Part shown: positions 10,301 to 19,290 of the stretch, in pieces
Position numbering within the stretch: position 1 is the first letter of the stretch
How the letters are laid out: each line of letters begins with the position of its first letter
Source: Acanthamoeba castellanii str. Neff
Lineage: Eukaryota > Discosea > Longamoebia > Acanthamoebidae
Direction: 5' to 3'
Assembly (NCBI RefSeq): GCF_000313135.1
Contig: NW_004457280.1
Span: forward strand, 32,023-62,461
Length of the DNA stretch: 30,439 bases
Notes under the pieces: model-generated
Seen by the model: the letters and a program-made list of their open reading frames with translations, nothing else
Databases searched by the model: none
Told to the model about the DNA's origin: nothing
Program-made: the position numbers and the translations under genes

Positions 10301-10421
10301 TGTTGCCCATGGCGAACAGGGACTGCTCCTGCACCTCCAGGATGGGCGGGGCGGAGGAAGTCCTCTGCGGCATGTCCTCCCTCGATGTGTAAAGATCGGA
10401 ATCGGTTTCGCTATCGCTCAT
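7388..10421 (-). CDS. Pumilio (PUF) repeat protein with N-terminal CCCH zinc finger
   Basis: Thirteen exons on the minus strand: 10421-10161, 10081-9769, 9691-9639, 9538-9527, 9437-9308, 9234-8974, 8909-8745, 8684-8518, 8448-8230, 8145-7960, 7887-7804, 7726-7498, 7431-7388; about 707 residues. Residues about 230-250 hold one CCCH finger (C-x7-C-x5-C-x3-H, CRYYAQGYCSRGDRCNFAH). About 345-690 hold eight PUF repeats, with recognition triplets readable as CRxxQ, NYxxQ, TRxxQ, NHxxQ, CCxxQ, NYxxQ, SNxxE, NYxxQ. Repeats 6-8 and 2 match classical Pumilio, so the target is probably a UGUA-containing 3' UTR element. Family role: cytoplasmic repression or decay of mRNAs. The N-terminus is acidic and Ser-rich. 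The 12-nt exon 9538-9527 is the least certain: skipping it, or using an acceptor at 9563, also keeps phase. The last exon (EAYANDHPSSFSF) is likewise tentative. Confidence 0.85.
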
Positions 10422-11077
10422 CTTGCTGTTCGAATGGATATGCTATATCTTTCTATCTAGCGTGAGCATATAACGATTGATGCTGTGGGTTTATGTTGAA
10501 TGTCGAGGTCGAATTGACCGCGTTTCTGCTGATGCCGGAGGGAGGGAGAAGCAGAAGATGAGGTGGGATGAAGCGCGATGGGGCTTTCACGCGCGCTCTC
10601 CCGCTTTTTCTGCTGCGTTCGACTTTCCTCCTCCTGATGAACCTTCAACGCTGTGCTGCTGTACGGTGGAGAAGAAGATGGCACGATCCCTCCTCAGATC
10701 TCGTAGCGAGGAAGCACAACTTTCCTGCTTTGCGCCTTTTTCTGCGTCGCGGCCTGTACGACCCACCCCCTCATTTTAAGGTGGCGCACGTCACCAATTC
10801 CACCACCACCGACGAATTTTCTCGAGCTTCGTCTGCGCTTGAGCGGAGAGTGGGGCCGTGCGCGGTGTGGCCGGTGGTGGAAAACTCGACGGTGGCGTGA
10901 GCGGCCGCACAAGAAGACGAAGAAACCAAGAGTTGATGGTGCACTGGAAGAGTTCTCTCTGGCTAGCGTAGAAGCGCTTTTGCTTCATGCCCGCATGACG
11001 GGCTGTTCATTGGACTTTCCAGAGATATCTCGCTCAGAGTGAAGGTGTACGTGTGTAGGCCTACATACGTACTTCTT
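10422..11077. promoter_or_regulatory. Upstream region of the PUF gene / 3' flank of coatomer zeta
   Basis: 656 bp between the PUF start codon and the coatomer-zeta stop, both on the minus strand. No coding exon was recognised. The region must hold the PUF promoter and 5' UTR. A CGTCACC/GGTGGCG-rich stretch lies at about 10779-10815. No TATA-like element is obvious. Confidence 0.45.
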
Positions 11078-12114
11078 CTAGACACCTTGCGCCCTGAGGT
11101 TGCCGAGGCCCTTGACGACCATGTCCTTGGCGCTGTTGATGGTCTTCATGGGCACGCCCATGATGGCGTCCTCGCCCCTGCCGTCGGGGCCCTGGGTCCG
11201 CATGCACACTCGGTCGGCGATCACCTGCGGCTCGGTCTCCATCACGACTCTACATTGTTTGATTGTCGATGACCGACCTCGGATGAGCAAAACACAACGC
11301 GATTGATCTTGAGGGCATCGCTTGACTCGTACCCATCGTCGACCAGCTCGTCCATGGCGAGCAGGAGGAAGTCGAAGTTTTCCGAGAGGGTCCTCTTGTC
11401 CACTTGGTTCCTGTAGTTGGGTGGTTTGGAGCTCAGACGACGCATTGTGTGTACAAGCCTTACAGAGCGTCGGGTTGGGGAGGGCGTACTTGAGTATGAG
11501 GGAAATGGTTTCGATGTAGGTCGTGAGCACAGACCACAATACGAGCTCGTTCTCCTCGAGACTTCCGATCACGAAGAAGTGGACATCGGCCACGGTTCGG
11601 AACACCTGTGGCCACACAACCAACGCCGTAGCGCGGTTAGCCAGCATTCAGAGGGCGCACAGGCCTTGCAGGGGGCGGTACCCCGATGATGTTGTCCAGC
11701 AAGATGATCTCCGCTGCGTGGGTGAAGAAGAACATGTAAGTGGTGAGGCCAGCAAGGGGAAGGTGCGATGGCGCGTGCTGTGGTGAGGAAGGGTACCGGC
11801 AGGATGAGCCTGGGCCTTGGTGAAGAGCGACTTCTCGAAACTGAGCTGCTTCTCCAGCCCCGGCCACTCGGTGGTGAAGTACCGAGCAGCAAGTCGCTTG
11901 CCGTCGCTGTCCAGCAGTATAAATGCCTTGGTCGTATACAAAGTGCCCTACGCCAACCACATGAACACACGTAAACTACAGCATTAGGGGCAAAGATGGA
12001 AAGATGAATCGGTTTAAGATGACAGAGTTGAGGCGCGAAAGATGGGTGGCAGAAGGAGAGGGATAATGAAGGGGTTTATGGCCAGTAGGGAACATGTAAG
12101 AGCTGGCGTACCAT
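11078..12114 (-). CDS. COPZ: Coatomer subunit zeta (COPI)
   Basis: Six coding exons on the minus strand (12114-12112, 11947-11797, 11713-11682, 11605-11490, 11410-11333, 11249-11078) join in phase to 183 residues, the usual length of the family. Zeta-COP is the small longin-like subunit of the COPI coat for retrograde Golgi-to-ER transport, and pairs with gamma-COP. Recognised stretches: LYTTKAFILLDSDGKRLAAR, EIILLDNIIG, VFRTVADVHFFVIGSLEENE, KNQVDKRTLSENFDFLLLAM and DELVDDG. The first coding exon appears to be only the ATG: no in-frame ATG exists in the LYTTKA exon before its acceptor (GCGTAG), while an ATG followed at once by a GTACGC donor lies 164 nt upstream in phase 0. It shares a 274-bp divergent promoter with the TrmO gene. 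Confidence 0.92.
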
Positions 12115-12388
12115 GTTGTGGAGTAGTGTGTTTATCGCAGTTGTGGCAATCTCTACACGGAGGCTGACCCTTGGCGGCTCTCGACTTTCCTTTTCCAGAC
12201 AGGCATGTGATGCATGCACCGCATTTTCTTTTTCATTTTTAATTATAACAGAATTATCAGCCACGTTGAATTCATCTACATCACACTTGCTGATTCTGGA
12301 GGTACCTTGTTCTTCGGATTTGGATTACATTCAGCTCAGGGCTGCATTATTTACATGTATTGATGTATTCCCCCCCCGATCAAAGGAG
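12115..12388. promoter_or_regulatory. Divergent promoter region, coatomer zeta / TrmO
   Basis: 274 bp between two start codons pointing away from each other, so both promoters and 5' UTRs must sit here unless a UTR is spliced. The middle is AT-rich (about 12230-12260). TGCATGCA, an 8-bp palindrome, is at about 12210-12217. No TATA box is certain. Confidence 0.55.
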
Positions 12389-14268
12389 ATGGAGGAAGAG
12401 CGGCTGCGTGAGGAGGTGGCACGGCTGGAGCGAGAGGTGGCCAGCCTTCGTCGCAAGCGTGATGCCGACCGCGCTGGTCGTACCCGCGCCGAACGCGTAC
12501 GCTCTCCTCGCCACCAAGCGCATCTGCAATTGCCACTGGCTCCGCCCCACCTGTCTTAAACGCACGACACACACGCGGCATGACCGCACACGCACGACAC
12601 GCGCGGGAAATATCAGGAATTGAGGCGTGTGCTCACAGAGAGGGCCGCAACGGGATCGTCGTCAGCCCAGGGCGATGAGGCCGGACAGCTGGCCACCCTC
12701 TCGGCGCCCATCAAACCGATCGGCGTCGTGCGCTCGCCCTTCCCCTCGCGCATGGGCACGCCCAGGTATACCCCCACCTGCCCCCTCGCCGCCCGCCGAT
12801 GGTGGTTGGTGTGCGCATAGCTCACATTTCGCGTGGCAGACAGGGCATGCTGGCGCCGGCCACGCGCGGCTGGATCCAGCTGGAGGGCAGGCTGAACCCG
12901 GCCGAAGCGCTCGACGGGATTCAGCAATTCTCGCACGTGTGGATCGTCTTCGTCTTCCATCAAAACACCAACGCCTCCAAGTATAACACAACGGACACGA
13001 CACGACACGACACGACACGACACGACACGACACGACACGACACGACACGACACGACACGACACGACACGACACGACACGACACGACACGACACGACCAAC
13101 GACACGACACGACACGACACGACCAACGACACGACACGACACGACACGACCAACGACACGAATAACCGGCCCAACGCGGCTTGCTCGCTCGGCCAGAGCC
13201 ATGCTGGGCGACAAAGGGCTCAAGGCCAAAGTGCGACCGCCTCGGCTGGGTGGAGCGCGCGTGGGCCTCTTCTCCACCCGGACGCCCCACCGACCCAACC
13301 CCATCGGTACCCCCCCTCCACACACTTCTTCCATCATTGCCGTCATCATCATCATCATCATCGTCCTAATCATCGCCCTCTTCATTCTCTTCGTCATGGC
13401 GCTTCTCGTCGTCTTCGTTCTTCTTCTTTCTTTCTTTCTTTCACGCAGGACTGACCATCGCCAAGATCGAGCGGCTGGAGCGAGGAGTGCTCCATATCTC
13501 CGGCGTGGACCTGGTCGACGGCACGCCCGTGCTGGACATCAAGCCCTACCTGCCCCGCTACGATTCTCTCCCGCACGCCGCCGGTGTGGCCCGCGCCCAG
13601 CCCCACCAACGATCCACGCGCGCCCACCAATCGTTCGTTAACTAACCATGTGTGGGCTTGCGCAGTGCCGGACTGGATCGACGACGAGGGCGCCACGGTG
13701 CGCGAAGACGCCGGTAAGGAACTGCACACGGGATCCATCCGCTCCGTGCACTGGGTCCGTTCTTNAACCCCCCCCCTGATGTGCGCTCTGCTAACGTTTT
13801 TGCTTTCGCGTTCGCTTTATCTTCTTCGTTCGTTCTTCGTTCTTTGTGCGGCGGTGGGGGCAGACGCGGGAGAGCGAAGAGGCGGTAAACCGGCTGCTGG
13901 CCGACGGTGCGCTGCGATTCTACGCCGCGGGCGAGGACGATCAGCTGCGGCAGGCCATCGACGAGGTGCTCCGCCTCGACCCGCGCTCCGCCTTCCAGCG
14001 CTCCCTCTCCGCGGCGCGCGGCGCGACAGACGGACACGCCGACACGCCGGCAGCCATGGCAACGTTTAAGGTGGCGTTCGACAGCGTGGAGGTGGAGTTC
14101 GCCTACCCGAGCCACGACGTCATCCGCGTTCTCGCGCTTCGCCTGCGGCCGCCACCGGCGTCAACAGAAAACGAAGAAAGAGAGATTGAAAACGAAGAAG
14201 ACGGAAACGAAGGCGGCGAAGAAAGGCAAGAAGAAGACGAGCGCACGCAAACCACAGCTGTTTCTTAA
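12389..14268 (+). CDS. TRMO: tRNA (adenine-N6)-methyltransferase TrmO-like, TSAA domain
   Basis: Seven exons (12389-12496, 12617-12765, 12840-12980, 13197-13306, 13449-13583, 13666-13754, 13864-14268) join in phase to 378 residues. TrmO enzymes use SAM to methylate t6A37 of tRNA(Thr) to m6t6A. Seen in order: an N-terminal coiled coil (MEEERLREEVARLEREVASL, about 1-50); the TSAA start KPIGVVRSPFPSRMGTPRQG; FSHVWIVFVFHQN; KAKVRPPRLGGARVGLFSTR; the hallmark RTPHRPNPIGL; GVDLVDGTPVLDIKPYLPRYDS; and a C-terminal VPDW...DPRS region like that of animal TRMO proteins. The tail is Glu-rich. The GTG-TGG intron at 13755-13863 contains the only ambiguous base of the window (13765). The start is the first ATG in the coiled-coil frame and fits a phase-0 donor at 12497. 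Confidence 0.9.
12994..13160. repeat. CACGA pentamer satellite with 27-nt higher order
   Basis: A long perfect (CACGA)n array fills the intron between TrmO exons 3 and 4 (12981-13196). Toward its end the array is broken by CCAAC at 13096, 13123 and 13150, which gives a 27-nt higher-order period. It is the largest copy of a repeat family also seen near 5731 and 15331. Confidence 0.92.
13765..13765. other. Ambiguous base (N) next to a C homopolymer
   Basis: The only undetermined base in the window. It lies in a TrmO intron, three bases before a run of C. It shows that the assembly is weak at homopolymers, which matters for the frame breaks reported elsewhere. Confidence 0.95.
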
Positions 14269-14338
14269 GTTACAAGAGAGAAAGAGAGAAAGAGAGGTAG
14301 AGAGAAAAAGAACGAAGCGTTTCTCTTTCTACCCCCCA

Positions 14339-16582
14339 TCAGGAGAGGTTGACGATGAGGTCGTGCACGAAGTCCTGCTCGTATCGGGTGTTCTCCATCA
14401 GGTCCTGCGGGTTGTCCGACGGACAACGCAGGAAGGTGGGCGCGAAGATCATCGCCAGGTTGTTCACGTTCATCTTCGTCCGCGCCTGGTTCTCTATTTT
14501 TTGTTTTTCCGGCGTGTGCGGTGGTGCGTGAGTGCATGTGTGTGCGGTGTGTGCGGTGCGTGCGATCTAAGACAAAGGCTGTGCCGGACGGTACCGGGTT
14601 GGGCGAGGACTTGAATGAAGCGGATGACGTAGCGAATCACGCTCTGGTTGTTCTTGGGGCACTTGTCCACCACCTCCTTGACCCGTTTTGGGTCGTGGCC
14701 GCTCTTCAGCGCCTTATCACTGTGATCAAGTGCCACGCGACCCCACGTCAGCTATTCTTCACGCCGCGCGTGTGCGGTGGTGCGTGTGTGCGTGTGCGTG
14801 CGGTGGTGCGTGTCGTGTCGTACTAGAGCGCATCGGGGATGAGAGGATGGGCCAGCTCGCGCATCCACAGCTTGAGCAGCGCCGCCGGCACATTCGCGTC
14901 CTGCACCACCACCACCCATTAGCGTGTGCGTCATGTCGTGTGTGGTGTGTGGTGTGTGTGGTGTGTGTGTGTGTGTGTCTTTGTGCAAGATGCGCACCCG
15001 GAAGTTGGAGATGTCAAAGTTGCCGCACTCGATGTCGGCCTTGCTGGTGTAGATGCCCTCGGAGTCGCCCGGGATGCGGAAGAGGCCCTCAATATTGCAC
15101 CCGTTGAGCCGCATCACCGAATCGCAGAGGAACTCGACGATGCGGGGCACCTGGGCCGACGGGTTGAGCGAGCGCTCGTGGGTCATGATCTCCTCCAGGT
15201 CCGCCCCGAACGGCGAGAAGTGGAACGGCGCCGCGATGATCTTCTCGATCTCGCGCAACGACGGCACACGGCCGCGCGACGGCCCCTGCTTCTGGCACAT
15301 CAGGTTCAACTTCTTCAGACAGAACCTGTGCGTGTCGTGTCGTTGGTCGTGTCGTTGGTCGTGTCGTGTGGTGGAATGTGTGTGGCGTGGAATGTGAGTT
15401 ATGGAATGGCATTTTAAGGTGGCGGAGAGGGGCGGGACCTGGCGTAGATGGCCTCCTTGCCCGCGTCGGAGCCCTTGCGGACGTGCTCCTCCAAATATCT
15501 GTGGAATAATGAATGGAGGAGACGTGAGTGCCGGCAATCGCGGTGGGCGTGTGTCGTGTGTCGTGTGTGTCGTTTGTGTCGTGTGTGTCTTGTCGTGTGT
15601 GTCGTGTATCGCGTGTGGTGCGTGAGGGCGTACTTGCGGAACCAGGCTTCGAGGTCCTGGGTGGGCGGGAATGTCAGGCAGCTCACCACCATCAGCTCCC
15701 AGCCTCTGTACAAATACTCACTATACACGTTTCCGAATAGAAGTGGTTGATCAGCCACACGACACACACGACACACACGACACGACACGCATGACACGCA
15801 TGACACGCACGCATGACATAGAAAGGAGGAAAGAGGTACTCGTTTGGTGTGTAGCAGGTCTGCTTGCACAGCTGGCAGAACAACTGTTCAATGGGAAAAG
15901 AGAAGAAGAAAGAAAAAAATAGAAGAAAGAAAGAATGAGTCGAAACTGACGACGAGTCGTGGCCGTGTTGTGTGTGTGTGTGTGTGTTGCAAAACAACGA
16001 ACCTCGTCTCGGATCTGGCCCTCGGTAATGCCGTCGGCGGCGATCTGGCGCGCGATGGCCAGCGGTGACTCGTTGGTCTCTCGCTTGATCACGCCCTGGT
16101 ATGCCAGGATCACTGACCACCACAAAAAACACAGTTGTCGGGTTTTTTTAACTCCGAGCCCAGAATTGGTGCAAAGTCGGGGAAGCGAGTAGGGTACGTA
16201 CGTTTGAATAGGTCGAGCGCCTTCTTCTGGAGCTCGGGCTTGTGGAAGTTGAGCAGCGACACCTCCAGCGGTTGCTGAAAGAATGCAAACAATGGCACAC
16301 GCACGCACGCACGCACGCACACACACAGTCGCGCGTGAGCGTTTTTGTACACAATTTGACTCCTGGGCTTTTGGAGGAGGGTCATTGGGGGTGCCCACCT
16401 TCTGGAACATGAGCATCTCCTTGACGGGCGTCTTCTTGCGCGTGAACACGCCCTTCTTCTTCTGCGCGTTGAAGAACTTCCTTGCATAACCCTCCAGCTG
16501 GAATTTGTTGATGTCAACTGTGTGCGGTGGTGCGTGTGGCGTGTGCGTCAGAATGATCATCACAACACAAAGCCGTGTGTGT

Positions 16583-16654
<72 letters not shown>

Positions 16655-18738
16655 GTGGGCCGGACCGATGATAGACTTGGGCATGGTGGGCATGATGTCT
16701 GAGCCGTCGCTCTCCAGGTCGTCGGCTCGTGAGATGATGTGGCTGCCGCTGTTGCTCAGCACACCCTGCGCAATGTCCCTCTCGCTCATCGACGCGCTCC
16801 GGCCGCCGCCGCCGATCGAGTGCGTCTTCTTGTGCTTGCTGCCCTCCTTGCCCTCCTTCCCGAAGATCGCCGTCTTGCGGAACGCCAGCTTCTTCTTGCG
16901 CTCGCTCCCGCCCTTCTTCTTCCCCTCCTTCTCCTCCTTTCCGCCCGAACCGCCCGACGCCAGCCCAGTCGCCGCCGCAGCCGCCTCGGCCGCCGAGCCC
17001 CCGCCGCCGGGCGACGACGATGGCAAGCCGCGCGGCGAGACGATGGTGGCGAGCGAGCCGGCGGGCGGGTGGTGGTGGTGGTGCGGAGAGAAGGCCAAGG
17101 CCTGCTGGGGCAGGATGAAGGAGGACGAGCGCGGCCGGGGGTGTAGGCCGCGGGCGCGGTGGGCATGGTGATGACCGATCCGCCACGCAGCGGCGAGCCA
17201 CCGCTGCCGGCGCAGGAGGCCGGCGACGGCGGGAACATGGGCTGCATGGTCAGCCGGCGGCCGTTTCCTGTGAAAAGAAGTCACGAGGAATGTATGAGGA
17301 ATGCGGTGGAGAGACTGGAATGTGTGAGGAATGTGGTCCGTACGGGGTGAAGTGTTGATGTCGTCCTGGGTGTGCAGCACGGGGAGGGGCGGCGGGATGT
17401 TGTTGCTCTGCGCGAAGCCGCCGCCCTTGCCCAGGGCCACGGTGTGGCGGTTGCCCGAAGATGGCGCCCCATTGCGCACCATGACGCCTGCATTGATAAC
17501 GATCATTGTGAACCCAATCAGACAACATATTGTGGCGACAGGGACAAAACATAAGCGTCGCGTACTCTTTGGTCGTGGCGGAACGCTGACCGGCGAAGCG
17601 GGTTCGTCGACGGTGATCGTCACTTGACGGAGGTGGGAATGCGGTGAGCCAAGTACACGACGACACCACGCGACGCGACACGACACGCACGACACACATG
17701 ATGGGAGCCTGAGGCTGTACCCCGGGGTCGAGGAGGCACGACGACGGATTCGTCGCTGCCCAGGCTCGGGGGAGGAGGCGCGGCTGCTGTCGATGATGGG
17801 AAGGGGGTCGTCAGCAAAAGACACATTAAGGCGGTGCGAGCCTGACTTGAGTGAGAGAGCGCGCGAACCCTGTTGGCTGCCGGAGCCGGGCTTGACCCAC
17901 GAGCTCTGGCCGGTGGCGCTGTTGACGTAGTAGGTTAGCCCGCTCTTGAGGTCCACCACTTCGTTCCATTGGCCGCCGTTGGCCGCCGCGCCTCCTCCGC
18001 TCTCGGGCACGATCACCAGCGGCGTAACACCTGCGCACACATCAAATACATAAATAAACAAATAACAAATAAGGGTTTTTCGAAAGCAATATAGAAATAA
18101 AATAATGTGAGCAATATAAAAGGGAAGTGAATGGTACCGGGTGGGGCCTCCCAGACGGTCTGTTTGGTAGAGGGATTGTAGAAATAGGGCCGGCCGCGGC
18201 TGGCATCGAATAGTTCCCACCACTCGTTCTTGGGTGTCGCTTGCCTGTTGGGTTGGTGTGGCGCGAGCAAACGTGCGCCACGTTTTTTTTTGTTATTTAA
18301 CAAAAAAAACAAAACAACACAAAAAGCAGAGCGTACTGTTGAAGCTCGGGTGGCGTGGTCCAGGTGGTCTCGCCGGTGTGCGAGTTGTAGTAGTAAGCCT
18401 GGCCCGACGCCTCGTCCTTGAGCTCCTGCCAGCCCGCCCCTCGACTAAAAAAAAAGGGAGAAGCGTCTCCCCAATTAATTAGAATATACCAAAAAAGTAA
18501 TAAGTACAGAATTAATTTCTTGTATTTAATAATTTGACACCCTCCATATGTTAAAGCATTAATATGTGTGGGGGGGGGAGAACGAAAAGACACACACAAT
18601 GCTATGTGCACGCGCGACTTGAAAGAACGAAATTGGGGGGGGGGGAAGGAACGAAGCCACACGCTCGATCGGAAGATGAGGCCGGAGGTAAAAGAGATGA
18701 GGAGGCATGAAGCCCGCGTACCTTGTGGGGCTGCTCAT
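14339..18738 (-). CDS. WW(x3)-MyTH4-RhoGAP protein, ARHGAP39/Vilse type
   Basis: Eighteen exons from ATG 18738 (first exon 18738-18722) to stop 14339, about 780-810 residues. Order: WW1 ([18 protein letters not shown], then TTWTTPPE), WW2 ([18 protein letters not shown]), WW3 ([18 protein letters not shown]); a Ser/Pro/basic linker with PPRP motifs; MyTH4 (about 420-570, [17 protein letters not shown] ... KKTPVKEML ... [15 protein letters not shown] ... [10 protein letters not shown]); RhoGAP (about 600-800, with arginine-finger context [10 protein letters not shown] and [20 protein letters not shown]). RhoGAPs switch off Rho/Rac GTPases; WW domains bind Pro-rich partners, and MyTH4 is linked to microtubules or membranes. 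Other exons: 18444-18337, 18244-18138, 18030-17869, 17786-17721, 17622-17566, 17487-17344, 17267-16666, 16517-16399, 16274-16202, 16112-16003, 15883-15840, 15705-15634, 15498-15439, 15325-14998, 14900-14824, 14719-14595, 14493-14339. Exon 17267-16666 needs a 74-nt intron (17175-17102) or one added base. Confidence 0.85.
15331..15370. repeat. CGTGT/CGTTGGTCGTGTCG repeat, complement of the CACGA family
   Basis: Inside the RhoGAP-gene intron 15438-15326. It carries two copies of the CGTTGGTCGTGTCG joint, the reverse complement of the joint in the TrmO and ROK introns. On the coding strand it reads the same way as in the TrmO gene and opposite to the ROK gene. Confidence 0.75.
15541..15625. repeat. 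GTGTCGT-type simple repeat
   Basis: Degenerate GTGTGTCGT units fill the intron 15633-15499 of the RhoGAP gene. A related CACGACACA tract is in the next intron (about 15757-15810). Confidence 0.75.
16583..16652. repeat. (GT)n microsatellite
   Basis: About 35 dinucleotide copies, nearly uninterrupted, inside the RhoGAP-gene intron 16665-16518, between the linker exon and the MyTH4 start. It is the longest dinucleotide tract in the window and likely length-polymorphic. Confidence 0.95.
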
Positions 18739-19290
18739 TGCTTGACTTGTTGCAACCTAAAAAATCTGTTCGCCCAATCAAAGAATCTTTCCTGGCTGCA
18801 CGAGGCTGGGGCACACGGAGCCAAAAAGACGTAACGCACAAGACAGGTGGCGTTGGATACCAATGAGCCGTTCGTGCCGCCATGGCGGGAATTTGAGTTA
18901 TCCTGTTGGTTGCCTGACGCCCACCATCACGTGCCAGCTGTCACGTGGGCAGTTCACTCTTTGAGCTCAGGCCATGCACACCACAGGCTGTGTGACAGTG
19001 ATTGTGATGGTACTCTGTTTGTTCTTGGTGGAGCTGATCACAGCTGGGCTTCCACAGAGGACGCTGCATTGAATGTTACCACAATGAACTCTGTCTTGAC
19101 AGGTGGAAAAGGAGTTTGCAGTTTCTGCTTTGGCTAATTTATTTCCTTTTTATTTCGAAAACGCAACAGAGCAAGAAGAAGAGGTAGATGTTGGCGATCT
19201 TCAACGTCAGGCGCACGGTGTTGGACGTCTAAACAGCTGCACATCTTCAGCAATTGCCGCATTTCCGATCGTCGGGAATCGCACATCGAA
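18739..19290. promoter_or_regulatory. Divergent promoter region, RhoGAP gene / SAC9-type gene
   Basis: 552 bp between two start codons that point apart. It has no credible coding exon. It holds a palindrome CCGCCATGGCGG (18877-18888), an E-box cluster (18928-18947) and a further CAGCTG near 19040. Short open frames across it have no domain similarity. Confidence 0.6.
18928..18947. promoter_or_regulatory. Cluster of three E-boxes (CACGTG-CAGCTG-CACGTG)
   Basis: CACGTG at 18928, CAGCTG at 18935 and CACGTG at 18942, each start exactly 7 nt from the last. CACGTG is the classical bHLH or bZIP core site. The position, about 190 bp upstream of the RhoGAP start and 345 bp upstream of the SAC9 start, suits a shared control site. 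This is inference from sequence only. Confidence 0.5.

Noticed and set aside
12620..13400. Proteins with periodic VVSCRVVSCRVV or TTRHDTTRHD sequence on both strands
   Set aside because: These are translations of the CACGA pentamer array, which is intronic in the TrmO gene.
13584..13650. An in-frame end of the TrmO protein at about 13644 by reading through
   Set aside because: The donor in GCC GCC G|GTGTGG and the acceptor at 13665 restore VPDW, a conserved region of TRMO proteins, so the read-through stop is intronic.
10771..15425. A 15-nt shared sequence CATTTTAAGGTGGCG at about 10772 and 15410
   Set aside because: Two copies of 15 nt in 30 kb are close to chance in a biased sequence, and the contexts (intergenic and intron) are unrelated.
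17721..17869. A frameshift in the RhoGAP gene at a C5 run after the third WW domain
   Set aside because: An intron 17868-17787 with a good branch and pyrimidine tract joins in phase 1 and gives a coherent Pro-rich linker.
16514..18223. A single open frame of 569 codons on the minus strand
   Set aside because: It runs through several introns, including the (GT)n tract and linker exons in the wrong frame. The WW, linker and MyTH4 exons join only with splicing.
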